Shown: positions 42,262 to 54,245, counted from the first letter of the stretch. The stretch: 64,000 bases of DNA from Anticarsia gemmatalis (GCF_050436995.1 NC_134767.1:8246001-8310000), one strand, 5' to 3'. A program made the numbers and translations. The notes: generated by a model not told the origin, from the letters alone.

Positions 42262-42276
42262 ATTATTTAGTCACAT
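42262..42276 (+). promoter_or_regulatory. Conserved tRNA-Gly 5' flank (TCACAT; ATTATT nearby)
   Basis: TCACAT is at 42271-42276. The AT motif ATTATT lies at -15 to -10, closer than in the other four genes. Confidence 0.4.
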
Positions 42277-42348
42277 GCGTTGGTGGTGTAATGGTCAGCA
42301 TAGTTGCCTTCCAAGCAGTTGATCCGAGTTCGATTCTCGGCCAACGCA
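42277..42348 (+). tRNA. tRNA-Gly (UCC)
   Basis: Same 72-base sequence as the gene at 40856, in the opposite orientation and 1.35 kb away, so the pair is tail to tail. TCACAT stands immediately upstream. The upstream AT block here (ATTATTTAG) is closer to the gene than in the other copies. Confidence 0.96.
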
Positions 42349-42350
42349 TA

Positions 42351-42355
42351 TTTTT
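42351..42355 (+). terminator. Pol III oligo-T terminator
   Basis: Five T two bases after the tRNA at 42277. Confidence 0.8.
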
Positions 42356-42513
42356 ACAGACTCTGGTTATTTAATTAGCTTATACCAAATTGTCACCCAG
42401 TTGAATTATTTCATGCATTATGTCTGAATTAAAACTACAGTTAATAACGAAAATTAAATTTGCATACTGCTAAATCTGAACTCTGGTTCAAAACATACCA
42501 TTATTCTAAATAC

Positions 42514-42837
42514 TATAAATAAATAAAATAAATTTAACCCATTACTGTCCCACTGCTGGGCAAGGGTCTCCTCCCGTAATGAGGGAGGGGTTAGGCCTTG
42601 AGTCCACCACGCTGGCCAAGTGCGGGTTGGGGACTTTGCATGCCCTCAATAAATGTATTAAACAAATTTTAGGCATGCAAGGTTTCCTCACGATGTTTTC
42701 CTTCACCGTTGGAGCACGTGACAATTATTTCTAATACACACATAACTTCGAAAAGTCATTGGTGTGTTGCCTCGGGTTCGAACCTGCGACCACTTGCGTA
42801 GGAGGTGTCAACTTATACCACTCGGCTATCACTGCTC
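42514..42837 (-). mobile_element. SINE-A, full length
   Basis: It runs from an (AAAT)n-type tail at the left to the tRNA-like head ending GAGCAGTGATAGCC at the right. It is very close in sequence to the 53633 copy. It lies 166 bases from the tRNA-Gly gene at 42277. A clear target duplication was not seen. Confidence 0.9.
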
Positions 42838-43045
42838 TATATAATAAATAAGTAAATAATAAAAGCAAAGGTTTACTTTACACTGCATCACTCTATCTAT
42901 TTATCAAACTTTCAATCACTCTTCATTCATTCACCTCAAACAATGTAATTTTATCTTCCCCTCAAAAAACACAACACAAGACCTTACCCTTCAAAAAGCA
43001 GTAACGTAAACTAATATCCCAATACGCATCATATATCAGAGTATC

Positions 43046-43230
43046 GATATCAAAGCTGGTTACATTAGATTTATTTCATGTATTGTTGATCAAATTGAAT
43101 TCACGTCGAGAGTCACGGAATGCGAGACAATATTGACGACTGAAATATTGCGTGGAGAGTATTCACCGGTCTACAAGTTAAGGGTGTTTTATTGAGGTTA
43201 TTGTGTAGATGGGTGACCGTTGTCTCTTTT
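43046..43230 (+). repeat. Direct duplication, copy 1
   Basis: About 185 bases, with TTACATTAGATTTATTTCAT, GTCGAGAGTCACGGAATG and GTAGATGGGTGACCGTTGTC; paired with 43461-43640. Confidence 0.85.
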
Positions 43231-43460
43231 GCTTGGAAGATTTTTACATGTTTCACATACAAAATCACGCAATTTCCCCCTTTGGGTTACCCAATTATGG
43301 TCTTTATATTCAATAGCAGCTTGGTAAAGTAGCTGTAGTATATCAGCTGGCTCCATGTGAAATGGTTGGCCTCACGAAATAATTAGCACTTATTTCATGG
43401 GACCAATGATTTTCCCGAATTGACATCATCATAATCAAAATCTTTCGGCATCTACGACTT

Positions 43461-43640
43461 GATATCACAAAGCTTGTTACATTAGATTTATTTCATGTAT
43501 TGTTGATCAAATTGAACTCACGTCGAGAGTCACGGAATGTGAGACAATATTGAAGGTTGAGATATTGCTTAGTGTTCACGGGTCTACAAGTTAAGGGTGT
43601 TTTAGAAAGGTTAGTATGTAGATGGGTGACCGTCGTCTCT
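43461..43640 (+). repeat. Direct duplication, copy 2
   Basis: Matches copy 1 with scattered substitutions and a few short indels, offset about 415 bases. Confidence 0.85.
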
Positions 43641-43939
43641 GTTATTTCTGTTATGTTGACTTAAAAATATTCATCAAATCGCGTTATTCTTGCTGTAGAG
43701 TAGGAAACCAAAAAACGCTTTTTGCTGCTATCTCAGTTTTCTTTTAGCTATTTGCTGCTATCTCAGTTAATAACAATAGGCTGGTCCCATAACAAATTAT
43801 TTGACCCGTATATTAGCCAGATTTTATTACTTGGGGCCATCAATTGGTACTAAAGTGTCGTCATCGTACCAGTATTTAAAAATTCTATCCGCACCTAAAA
43901 CTTTGTATACCGCAAGACTTTAATATCATCATCATCATC

Positions 43940-44012
43940 ATCTCAGCCGGGAATCGTCCACTGCTGGACAAAGGCCTCCCCCATCGAGCGCCAATAGGAC
44001 CGGTCCTGGGCT
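43940..44012 (-). mobile_element. LINE 3'-end remnant preceded by (ATC)n
   Basis: GTCCACTGCTGGACAAAGGC is the reverse of the conserved LINE C-terminal region; a CATCATCATCATC run precedes it. Confidence 0.5.
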
Positions 44013-44454
44013 TAAGACTTTAATATACTTAATAGGAAATACCTAAGTTTTGAAGCGAGATCTAAACCTGGATAAGAATCTAATTTAAATTCTCAAAAAT
44101 ATTGACTAAATTCAGTAACCGGTTAGATCGAATTGAGAAATAGTATCTGTTGTCAACAATTTTAATATTGTAGAAGGAGGTAATATTAAATTCTTACACC
44201 GGATTTAAAACTTGTCAATATAAATTCTAGGACAAAATATTGGTACTAAAATTGAGATACCTAGGTCCAAATTTCATGTAAAACTCTTAATATTGAAGTT
44301 GAGACAAATATATTAAAGATATTTTTATTTTCAGGAAAGATAATCTCCCGCACTTGTAATTGCTTTCGTAAAGTTAGCATTTTTAACAAGCACACAAACA
44401 AAGTATATAAAGTTAATTAATCTATATAAGTACCTAGGTGTTGAGAAGTATAGT

Positions 44455-44520
44455 ACTCTGCTTAGTTTGGCATCAAATAACCGCGTGTGAATGACTATTC
44501 ACACGCGGTTATTTTATATT
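44455..44520. repeat. SINE-D 3' scrap folded into a perfect hairpin
   Basis: Arms AAATAACCGCGTGTGAAT at 44475-44492 and its complement at 44497-44514 are separated by GACT. The left side continues into SINE-D sequence (GCTTAGTTTGGCATCAAATA). Confidence 0.8.
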
Positions 44521-45576
44521 ATATTTTATTTTCTAGTCTGGACAATATATATATAAGTATTTGTGTGGTAGAACCACACAAATACTAGTTCTATATAGGA
44601 ATCGAACCCAAGACCTCTCAACAAAGTGGTACTGGCGTAACGACAAATAAATTCTGTCAGATAAATTGTGAATGATTTTATAAGAATTCCTACTTTGCGA
44701 GAATCTTAAATCAAAAATCTTTGGCAGATTCCTTTCGCTGTCGTAAAACCCTTTCCATTTGTATTTTACGAGTGTGATAACAAACAACATTGTACAGACC
44801 TTATTCTCGAGAGAAAAACTCAAATTCTTCAAATATATCTTTTACTTGTTTTTTTCCGTGATTTTCTTTGCAGCCTTTTTGACTACTTTTCAGTAATGTA
44901 ACTTAATTTATTACTGATATTAATTCTGGGTTTAGCATCTAGCTTTTTTATTCTATTGCAGGACAATCTATGCCAATATTTATTAATGTAGACCAACTTA
45001 ACTAGCTTAATCCATGTAAAAGAATATTTACAGCAAATTAGATTTTTTCTTAAATTATAACTTCTTAAAAATGCAAATCTAATCCGCGATTTTCCTTGCC
45101 TCATATTTCAGTGAAGTACAACCTATAACTACCCTAAACGTATCCATTTATCTTTTCGATTCTTCCTTGAATTATAAAACATATATACCCTTTTATTCAA
45201 TTTCAGTAATGATACATAGAACCTATAATCATAGACCATCAAATTCTCTCTAGAAAAAAAAAATTGGTACCAAATTCGTCTCCGACCCGCCATCTTGGCC
45301 AACAGATGGTCAAAAGTGATAAATTAACATGTCATATTTCCACAAGTTTGGTACCTGAAGTCCCGGCGGTCAGTTTTTGTGCTGAAACACATTTGTCAAA
45401 TGTCCCCGACAACGGAACGAGAATTTGATGAAACATCTAAAATTACTTAACGTTGGAAAGCCCTTGGCTTGGAGAACTGTAGACATGGAAAGTATGTATA
45501 TCTATGTAATATATATGTATACATACAGTGCTAAAAATAGAAGAATTTATGTGTTTTTGGATCAATTTACAAAAAA
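44521..45576. other. No recognisable feature
   Basis: Two minus-strand frames (99 codons at 44533-44832, 73 at 44883-45104) are unlike known domains and probably chance. GATAGGAATCGAACCCAAGAC near 44592 resembles a tRNA-like box B in reverse. Confidence 0.4.
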
Positions 45577-45760
45577 ATCTATACTAATATTATAAAGCTG
45601 AAGAGTTTGTTTGTTTGAACGTGCTAATCTCAGGAACTACCGGTTCCAATGGAAAAAATATTTTTGTGTTGAATAGACTATCTATCGAGGAAGGTTTTAG
45701 GCTATATAACGTCATCAAGTATAAAATGTGTGGCTTTTGAAAATTTATACCCAAAATGAT
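45577..45760 (+). mobile_element. Helitron-A, divergent and 3'-truncated
   Basis: TCTATACTAATATTATAAAG, then GAACGTGCTAATCTCAGGAA and ATCGAGGAAGGTTTTAGGC; later sequence does not match the family. Confidence 0.7.
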
Positions 45761-45834
45761 CTTTTGATTTTTATGTTGGGTTAAATTTTTTGACGTTTTT
45801 GGTTACTAAAATATTACCTGTAGCACGTTTTTGT

Positions 45835-45995
45835 ATAATCTGTACTGTCGAGTATCGAGAGTTTGACATGTAAAATGTACAGCCAAAATAGTTCCTACGA
45901 CACCCGTTATAGGCGCTGATCAGATTTTCATACTAATTTCTCGATGATTAGCCGGTTGTCGGCAGTCGGTAGTAGTAGAGAATCGAGCTCCTGTA
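45835..45995 (+). repeat. Dispersed repeat family E
   Basis: CTGTCGAGTATCGAGAGTTT, GTTCCTACGACACCCGTTAT and ATTAGCCGGTTGTCGGCAGT. Confidence 0.72.
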
Positions 45996-46594
45996 ATAGT
46001 TAGCAATTTCTACTCCTTCATTTGTTTTATTGTAAACGTCTCTAAATTAAGGGACATATTTGACACAGTTGCATTATTCGAAGACTATTGACTTATACTA
46101 GACTTATACTAAAAAATGGTGTAATCTACCCATATCTGCTTTCCATTCTAGCAGCTGAAACGCAATAAAAAGAAGATAAAAGCAATTAACGTTACATTCT
46201 TCATTGTAGACAAACATGAGTTGGGTTAGCAAAGAACTATAAAAACCATTTTCATATTCGAGCAAGCTTCAAAATATTGTATAATTAATTGAAGGTACAA
46301 ACCTTAACAAACACCAATTAATTACCGATTCCCGATGTTGAAAACAAACGCGTCGGAACAAAAAGATCAATTTTTCATGGAAACAATTAATTTTGACGGA
46401 ACAAACAAGCCTCTATCTGACAATCAGTTGTCTTGTATTGATTCAAAGGACGCTTTGTGTTTATACTTTGGTTTCGTTTTAATATTATTTGGCCAGTTTT
46501 TGGAGCGATAAACCGAATTTTGGTACGTAGTGCTATATTAAAGGCGTCCGTCTCCGTTCAAAAAGATAGGTCTTAAATAAATTCTAGATTATCT

Positions 46595-46712
46595 CATCGT
46601 ATGATTAGTGGTCAACTTTGTGCCAAAGTTGTTCAAGCCGCCCGAAGGCCTTTGACGTGGCTTAACGACTGTTATCTTAGATTTTTAGCGTGCCTCCGAA
46701 GCACGGAGACTT
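46595..46712 (-). mobile_element. 5S-SINE-2, truncated
   Basis: The reverse strand carries the body and 3' end only; the 5S-like head is missing. Confidence 0.75.
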
Positions 46713-47094
46713 CATACGGAAATATATAGGTAAAATAAATAGATATCGTTTACATATGAAAAATACCACTCTGAAAGAGGTACACGCTGGCTACAAGACC
46801 TGCATTCATGGTTGCTTTTCTTGAAACTATTTCAAGGCTACTCCTAAACATCACACTCTAAAATATTATAAATAAGGGTAACATCTCAAGGTCACCCCAA
46901 AATATTTTACCCACAAAAAGAGACATTCCTACCCCTTTTACCTCTGAGCTCGGACACCATACAACATATATTCATTCACCCTTGTCTGACCTACTTTTTA
47001 TTTGGACTAATTTCACACACCCTCCCCTATTCGGGGATTAATATACAGGTATTATGACAGGAAGGGGTTGAAACCACGGTTGCACAGGTATCCG

Positions 47095-47268
47095 GTTGTA
47101 GGTAGGAGATATCCATTTTCTACTGATATCGACTACCGACAACCGGCTAGTGATCGGAACAATATGTATGAAAATCTGATCAGCGCTTCTGACGGGCGTC
47201 ATAAGATCTATTTTAGCAGTCCATTTTAAATATCAAAATTTTAATACTCGACAATACCGAGTTTACGC
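47095..47268 (-). repeat. Dispersed repeat family E, reversed
   Basis: The plus strand has CTACCGACAACCGGCTAGTG, AAATCTGATCAGCGCTTCTG and AATACTCGACAATACCGAG. Confidence 0.72.
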
Positions 47269-48402
47269 ACGATTTTAATGTGAAAACAAGCGCAAGAACT
47301 GATGAAGTTATTACACAATATTCTGTATTTTTTTCAATTTAGTATCTTTGCAATTTAGTATTCGCCTAGATTAGAAAATAATTTTAAAAATGGTGTAAAT
47401 TATTATTTTTCAGGAAAGATATAATATCAATCATTCTATGCTTTTTCCGATTGTTAAATTCTGTTTATACAGGTTATAAACTATCTGAGTACTTTATTAC
47501 AAAATCCGTTGAAAAGTTATGGTGTTACTGAATAATAGTGAATAACAAGCATTAAAACTTTCTTATTTGTAACATATCTACAGTTTAGATTCTGAGAATA
47601 CTAGTAAGTACTTAGGCACGAATATCATAGTCGAAGTGTATTGTGACATGTTCGAAATGTGGTCACCTAAATAAACATAAAAGTAATTCATAAATTCCAA
47701 ATACGCAGGTATTATTAAGCGAGGTGACTTAACGCCAATTAAGATTGTTGATAACAAAACAAATGGATGTCAGTAAAACACTTTTGTTGTTCTGATAACA
47801 TTATTCTTTCTGAAATTAATGTTTTATATATTTTAACATGTCAAAAATTATAATATTAAGGTATTATGTGTAGTATGAAACTGCCGCTGTAGCGCGGTCG
47901 ATAGTGTATGCGACTGCGCATCACGTGCTCTTGGGTTTGATTCCCACATCGGGAAAGGTATAGCAATTGATCTTTGCAAATATGATTTAAAATATTTCTC
48001 AATAATAACCAGTTATTGGTGAACCTTTGCGTGGAGATATAAAAAAATATATTATAGCAAATCAGCCCTTTGCTCTGGACTTACTAGTTTATAATAATAG
48101 TATGTGAGTAGTTAACTAATTATAGGCTAGAGTTGTGCAACAACAAGTTAAAAATTTAATTAAAATCCCTTATTACATGCTTTTATAATTAAAAAGCCTG
48201 GAATCTGAAGCTCATCTAGCTAACTTTGCTAAACTATGCGGTAATATTATAAATTTCTAGCTTTTGCGCGCAGCTCCTCTCGCATAGGATGAAAACGTAT
48301 ATATCTTTACTGGGGTGATTAATCTTTCATATAAACTTCATTTAAAACAGTTTAGCAGATCGTAGTGAGACCATAACAGATAGGATTTATTTATTTTTGC
48401 TA
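47269..48402. other. SINE remnant and unrecognised DNA
   Basis: Apart from the tRNA-like piece at 47880 there is a Helitron-like scrap near 48254 (TTCTAGCTTTTGCGCGCAGC). Confidence 0.4.
47880..47962 (+). mobile_element. tRNA-like SINE head remnant
   Basis: GCGGTCGATAGTGTATGCGA and TTGGGTTTGATTCCCACATC are arranged as in a common moth SINE head. Confidence 0.5.
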
Positions 48403-49008
48403 TACCGTAAAACGGGGTGAATAGAATTCGCGGGGTGAATAGAAAAAAAATCAGGAAATTTTTCAAGCCCAATGTTTGAGTACTCCTCGTTTAAGAATTT
48501 TGTTCAAATTTGAAATGATTACACGTCGATATTACTTCTCTGCGGTGTCATAATTGTTTAAATGTTTAAATTGATATTTATACCCAAAAAATTGCTTCAA
48601 AGTCAACCGTCCTCGAATGCCTTAATGGTCAATACATTTTTTTCAAAACTTTGTATTTAAAGTGGAATTTCTTTTCTAATGAGTTGTTTGGAGTGTTTAT
48701 CTCTTTAGGTGTATATTTATCTATAAAGATACAATATTGTTAACTGAAAAAACGTTTTAAAACACAATTTTTCCATTCACCCCTTTGGTCGTTTCGATTC
48801 ACCCCTATCGCTGGGTGAATAGAAATTGACCATTTTTTTAATGAAATATCGTAAAACTATGCATATTTTTGGACAAATATGGTTTTAACTCTTTCTTCAT
48901 GGCGCCGGACATGATATAAAACAACCTGACAATAAAAATAACAAGTTATTCGCTACAAATTTTTAGGACAAAGTTGAAAATTGTTTCTATTCACCCCGTT
49001 TTACGGTA
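48403..49008. mobile_element. MITE with CCGTAAAACGGGG ends and TA flanks
   Basis: Terminal inverted repeats CCGTAAAACGGGGTGAATAG are perfect over more than 20 bases at 48405 and 49006, with TA on each side. The motif GGGGTGAATAGAA recurs just inside the left end and as CACCCC blocks near 48780-48830. No open frame. TA flanks suggest a Tc1/mariner-type origin. Confidence 0.85.
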
Positions 49009-49022
49009 AATGATTATTATAC

Positions 49023-49195
49023 ACAGTGGCGCAGTGGTTTCGTCATGAGTTCGATTCCCACACGGAACAATTATTAGTGCGATCCACAAATAATTGTGTC
49101 GGTTGTACTTTGTGCCCATTGTTTGTATGTTTGTAAAAGTCCCCGCGACACAAGAGTAATTGTAGTGCGGGAGTTCTTTATAAATAAAGAAAAAA
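49023..49195 (+). mobile_element. SINE-C, head-deleted copy
   Basis: ACAGTGGCGCAGTGGTTTCG is followed, after a deletion, by GAGTTCGATTCCCACACGG and the family body and tail. It abuts the right end of the MITE at 48405. Confidence 0.75.
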
Positions 49196-49279
49196 CGGAG
49201 TTTTTCTATTAAAAAACTAGTATCATTTAACCTTTATCTAAAGATTCTACAATCTATTGTTCATATACCTCACTAAGAT

Positions 49280-49455
49280 AATGTTAATTGTGTCTGCTAA
49301 GAATCAATTTGATTAACGGAAAAGCAGATTTTACTTAAAGTAAGGCTTAGCCCAACCAAAAATATAATCTTTTGTTCAATAATTATATTAATGTTATCTA
49401 GCTAAGAATCAATTTGATTAACGGAAAAGCAGAATTTACTTAAAATAAGCCTAAT
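49280..49455 (+). repeat. Short tandem duplication, about 105 bp period
   Basis: GCTAAGAATCAATTTGATTA followed by ACGGAAAAGCAG occurs at 49296 and again at 49401. Confidence 0.85.
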
Positions 49456-49737
49456 TCAAAACTTCAACTCAAAATTCTAATCCTATACAACTTTTAATAT
49501 CATCATCAGACTTCGGATTTTATTACGCAACTTTCAGCCAAAAATATGGTTGGGAACTTGAGACAATTTATATTGTACCCAGCTGTTGGGAACACACACC
49601 TGGGCACCGGTATTATGAGGCTTAGTGATGTCAAATCGTATCCAAAAAATGTACGGAATTATTTCGTTATTAGATTTTTTTTTTGGTAAATTTTCGTGGA
49701 TAGAATTGAAAGCGCGTAGTTAAGTCTAATTCACCAG

Positions 49738-49945
49738 TATCGATTGTCAGGTTAAGCTACGCTTGCTTTGTTAGTGGATGGGTGACCAGGTTATACACAC
49801 TGAGTTTCTCCGTGTTTCGGAAGACACGTTAAATTGTGGGCCCCGACTGTCATTTTCAAAGAATTTTGACAGTCGTTCCCAGTAGTCAGAAGCTTGAAAG
49901 TATCACAACCAGTCACTGAGGGATATCGTGTTATAACCCAAAGTG
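49738..49945 (+). mobile_element. 5S-SINE-1, partial
   Basis: ATCGATTGTCAGGTTAAGCT, GTGGATGGGTGACCAGGTTA and TCCGTGTTTCGGAAGACACG match the first two thirds of the family. Confidence 0.78.
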
Positions 49946-51754
49946 TCTTTGAAGCAGCTGCAAAAGGAAAAGAAGCAAAACAAAAAATACAAACAGCTTA
50001 AAATCATACATAATATCACGCCTGTTAAGCACGTTTGGCCGTTAGTTTTATTGGTCTCATGCAAATAGGGGCAGAGCTTTGGCCAACACGCTAAAAAACG
50101 TTTTCTGAAAAGAGGAAAAAACTAAATTTCAAAGACCAGCTCGTAAAATGACGCTAGAAAATGACAGTTATATCAAGTCAGTAATTTCAAAACCCAAAGA
50201 GATGTTAAACTCCTTCCACTCAGTTCTCTACCGAGTCGCTCTTACGAAAATAATTTCCACCATTTTATGTTATCGACTTAACTCTTAAAGAAAACTCCCA
50301 ATAAACTAGCGAACTAAGAAATTAGTTCACTAAATCCATCCAAAACTTACTATCTTCAAGTTTTTGGTAGTTTATGGAGAAAGTAAGGATGGTTTTCCAC
50401 TGAGGGTATGTAAGATAGCTAAGAAGCGAGCGATAGAAATGCCTAACTACGAATCTGCGTCAAACGGCATAGTGTAACGATGGAATATGCGTAGAAAATA
50501 TTAAAATTCTGAGATCAGAAATGTAAGCTACCTGTAATGAGGTTGGCTTTTGATAGGTGGTTATGATTGGTATTTTAACTAAGCTTTACCTTTTTGAGGA
50601 GATGTTAGTACTGTCTCAATTATTGTTCATAACTGTACTATACGTGATAACGACATTGTTTTGCATTTGCATTTGTTAAGGCAACGTAAATATTAAAAGT
50701 AATTGCTACTGAAATAATATAGATTATCTAGAATTTCACAGCTATGTAGAGATATTACACACCCTTAAATATCTACCCCAAAATAGCAACAAACCTAGCT
50801 AAAAACATACTTTAAAAAAATTCACGAAAGAAAATCTAGTTAAAAAAGATACCCACAAAAATGTAAGCTATCTTTAGTGCAAAGGTACCCTAAGGGTCGC
50901 AAAAATTCTCAGCTCCCTTTTAAGGGCTGACCACGATATGTAATTATGAGGCAGCTGTTTTTTTACCCCCAACCTTAGGGTCCAACCTTCGTAAAACGTG
51001 TTTCACGTTAAGTAATGTTGGTCATTTATTTTTTGTTTCTGAAAATGGATTTTTTAATGCAATTAGTTATTTTTTTGGGGTGGTTTTTAAGATTCTAAGA
51101 CACTTTGTGGGACAGAGGTTTGATGTATCTTTAAAAGAAGCAAGATTTATTTTTTTGTACGGATTTCCCGTGATGTTTCGTTAGACAAAGCAAAATAAAC
51201 ATACTTTATTTTATTTTTGATTACAAACACTGCTCAGTTTGTAATTAAAAAAATACCGAGATTCGTATAATTTTAAAAAACACCTCATTATTTCAGGGGT
51301 ATGAATTAAAAAACCCAAAAATAACAGTTGCACCTATGCACATAAAAATTTAATGAAACGTAGGAATGCGTAAAGGAAAGGGAACACGTAATGTATGTAT
51401 GCATTCATTCTTAATAGCAATCTACTACACAGGGAGCAATGCGTATGCTCTGCTTATCGTCTTAAATACAAAGATTATATTGTTTGTCTATTTGTATAAA
51501 ACAAAACTCTAAATAACCGTAACTATCAAAATCTAAAGATTTTACAATCAATTTACTTCTAAGTAAATACAAACAAACAATTCCGTTATTAATACAACTT
51601 GAACTAAACTAACACAACATCTTTAACAACAAAGAACTTTAATTGTACTGTCAAAACTTTAAAACTTTAAATTAAAAACGAAACAAGGATTAATTAAATC
51701 AAAATGTTTAACAAATTATTTTCACAAAATGTAAGAAAAATTATACTGGAAAAG
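49946..51754. other. No recognisable feature
   Basis: AT-rich spacer of 1.8 kb up to the tRNA at 51764. Confidence 0.5.
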
Positions 51755-51759
51755 AAAAA
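51755..51759 (-). terminator. Pol III oligo-T terminator
   Basis: Five T four bases after the tRNA at 51764. Confidence 0.8.
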
Positions 51760-51763
51760 CATA

Positions 51764-51835
51764 TGCGTTGGCCGGGAATCGAACCCGGATCAACTGCTTG
51801 GAAGGCAACTATGCTGACCATTACACCACCAACGC
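51764..51835 (-). tRNA. tRNA-Gly (UCC), T-stem variant
   Basis: Same gene except for two changes in the T arm: the stem reads CCGGG/CCCGG where the other four have CCGAG/CTCGG. The two changes are on opposite strands of the stem and restore pairing (A-U to G-C). Anticodon UCC, both internal boxes and the upstream TCACAT are retained. Confidence 0.96.
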
Positions 51836-51858
51836 ATGTGAAAGACTGCTTCAATAAA
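51836..51858 (-). promoter_or_regulatory. Conserved tRNA-Gly 5' flank (TCACAT plus TTTATT)
   Basis: TCACAT at -6 to -1; TTTATTGAAG begins at about -23, as in the 59580 gene. Confidence 0.5.
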
Positions 51859-52086
51859 ATGTACCTAAGGTACTGTGATGTGAAATTAATAACAAATATT
51901 CAAATAATTTTGTTATCATTTCATTATGAACGACTGCTATCCGTGACCTTTTAAATTTAGAGCAGTGATAAGGGTAATTGAATAAAATTGTTGATTATTT
52001 CTAAGCACTTAGTACTTACTTAGTTTTGTCATGTATGCTGTATGTTTAATACGGTAAAGTAACAATTTAAATTTAAAAATAATAAC

Positions 52087-52200
52087 AGACTGTTAAGTCC
52101 CCAACCCGCACTTGGCCAGCGTAGTGGCCTCAAGGCCTAACCCCTCTCGCATTACGGGAGGAGACCCTTGCCCAGCAGTGGGACATTAATGGGTTAATAA
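52087..52200 (+). mobile_element. SINE-A 3' fragment
   Basis: This is the last third of SINE-A, from AAGTCCCCAACCCGCACTTG to GTGGGACATTAATGGG, followed by an (ATT)n-rich tail to about 52222. Confidence 0.8.
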
Positions 52201-52222
52201 TTATTATTTATTATTATTATCT

Positions 52223-53620
52223 AATTAGGCACGCTCATCTCAAATTATTGTTTCGAGTATGAGAGAGATTTGTTATAAAGATATTGAGCTCTTTTGAGAA
52301 AATAGCACTTAATTTCAAAAACAGTGAAGTACATAATGGTACATAAATCGCTTATTTGACTTTATTAATATTCTAAGAGCAAGTTACGCAAATCTATGTA
52401 CCGAAAAAAAAATTGCTTTTAAAATACATCAATTATAGAAAACATAACATCCGAATGGTTCCAAAATAACTTTCACCAATAAAAGAGCATTTACCTTAAT
52501 GGCAACGTTTAAGACCATAAAAGAAGTATATGGTCTTTTTCATGGGTTTCCCCAAATTTATCTTTGTAACTAAGTATAAAAGTTTAATTCGCTATAAAAG
52601 TTTTCCCCAGTGGTCATTTCAAGTTAAGTGAAAGATAATAATGGGTTCGATGTCTGTGCCAAATAGGGCTATTTGCGGAGACCTAAGATGGACTCATTTA
52701 GTTTTTTTGAAACTAATTTTATCTTACTTCCGTTATGGGTGTTTTAAAGCAGGATATTAAGTGCATAAAGAACCTGTTTTTTTTAGTTATCTATAGGGAC
52801 GGTGGAGTATGAAAGAGAAGTTGAATGATTTTTAGAAAATTGTTAAATGAAGTTAGAGAAGTTTGAAGAGATCGCAGCAAGTGGTGTTTTGTGGTCTTTG
52901 ACTGTTTGCATTCTACGTCTATTCGAAAAAGGCTTTATTTTATGTACTTACGTATACATATGCTTTCTTTAGTCTCTGTCTACAACCATGGGAACGAGAA
53001 GGCGTGATTCTATGGATGGGAAATTTTTATTAATATTTCCAGTTAAATAGTTATAAATACCGAAACGGATAAAAAATTACAATATAGGTGACCATTTCAA
53101 ATACTTTGTACGTAGTTATAGGCGTAAGATCTCTACTACTGATTTTCATAGATATGGAAATCACAGGGAAACTGCTTTACTTAGTAGTAGTCCACTCTAC
53201 AAGCAACAAAATCTCGATTTTTATGATCTAGTCTTACAAAGAAACAAAAATAAAAGTGTCATATTTATAGAAGCAAAAATAACTTAACCTCTTTTGCTAA
53301 TTAATTACGAAGAATATTATTGCGGTAAAAGTCGCAAAGTAAATGTGGCTTCTGTTTTCAAAGAACGTTAAAAATAACTCGTCCAGACATCGTAGGACGT
53401 TCAAAGGCAAAATATAAAAAAATATTTTAGTTAGAAATGTAATTGGTACTGCTTACGCATTGTAGCTTATTTTCTTGCTAATGATAGCCTATGTTAATAG
53501 CCTCGCCCCCTACAACATTGCTAACGGCGAAACGTGAGTGTATTTCATATACCTCTGCCTATGCCACCGGGTATAACAGGCGTGATATTATGTATGATAG
53601 CCCTATAGCTCTTCCAGTAT
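52223..53620. other. No recognisable feature
   Basis: AT-rich. CCTCTGCCTATGCCACCGGG near 53551 is a scrap of a dispersed repeat also hinted at near 58912 and 61953. Confidence 0.45.
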
Positions 53621-53632
53621 CTCAATGATTAT

Positions 53633-53973
53633 AAATAAAATAATAATAAATAAATAAATTTAACCCATTACTGTCCCACTGCTGGGCAAGGGTCTCCTCC
53701 CGTAATGAGGGAGGGGTTAGGCCTTGAGTCCACCACGCTGGCCAAGTGCGGGTTGGGGACTTTGCATGCCCTCAATAAATGTATTAAACAAATTTTAGGC
53801 ATGCAAGGTTTCCTCACGATGTTTTCCTTCACCGTTGGAGCATGTGACAATTATTTCTAATACACACATAACTTCGAAAAGTCATTGGTGTGTTGCCTTG
53901 GGTTCGAACCTGCGACCACTTGCGTGGGTTGGTGTCAACTTATACCACTCGGCTATCACTGCTCTAATCAATG
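53633..53973 (-). mobile_element. SINE-A, full length with 12 bp target duplication
   Basis: The SINE is flanked by CTCAATGATTAT on both sides (53621-53632 and 53974-53985). The tail is AT-rich and variable; the head ends with the box A region. Clean duplications show LINE-style insertion. Confidence 0.92.
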
Positions 53974-54059
53974 CTCAATGATTATTGTTATAAAAAAATA
54001 TTTGGTGAAAATATAACAAACATACCGAGAGACAAACAGACAGAATTTCGCATTTGTAA

Positions 54060-54245
54060 TATACTAGGTTCTGCTAGCAACTTCGTCCTAAACAATATCC
54101 CGGTTTAAAAGTAACTTATGGGTTCAGTCTTTAAACGATCTCTGTGCCAAGTAACATTTAAATTAGTACTGTACATTTTGCGTAAAAGAGTAACAAATAT
54201 ACATACATGCATCACAAACTTTCACATTTATACCATTAGTATAGT
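54060..54245 (-). mobile_element. Helitron-B relic
   Basis: CTAGGTTCTGCTAGCAACTT, GTAAAAGAGTAACAAATAT and TTTATACCATTAGTATAG keep the family order but are decayed. Confidence 0.5.

Noticed and set aside
44533..44832. A 99-codon minus-strand frame
   Set aside because: No recognisable domain or conserved motif; expected by chance in a window of this size.
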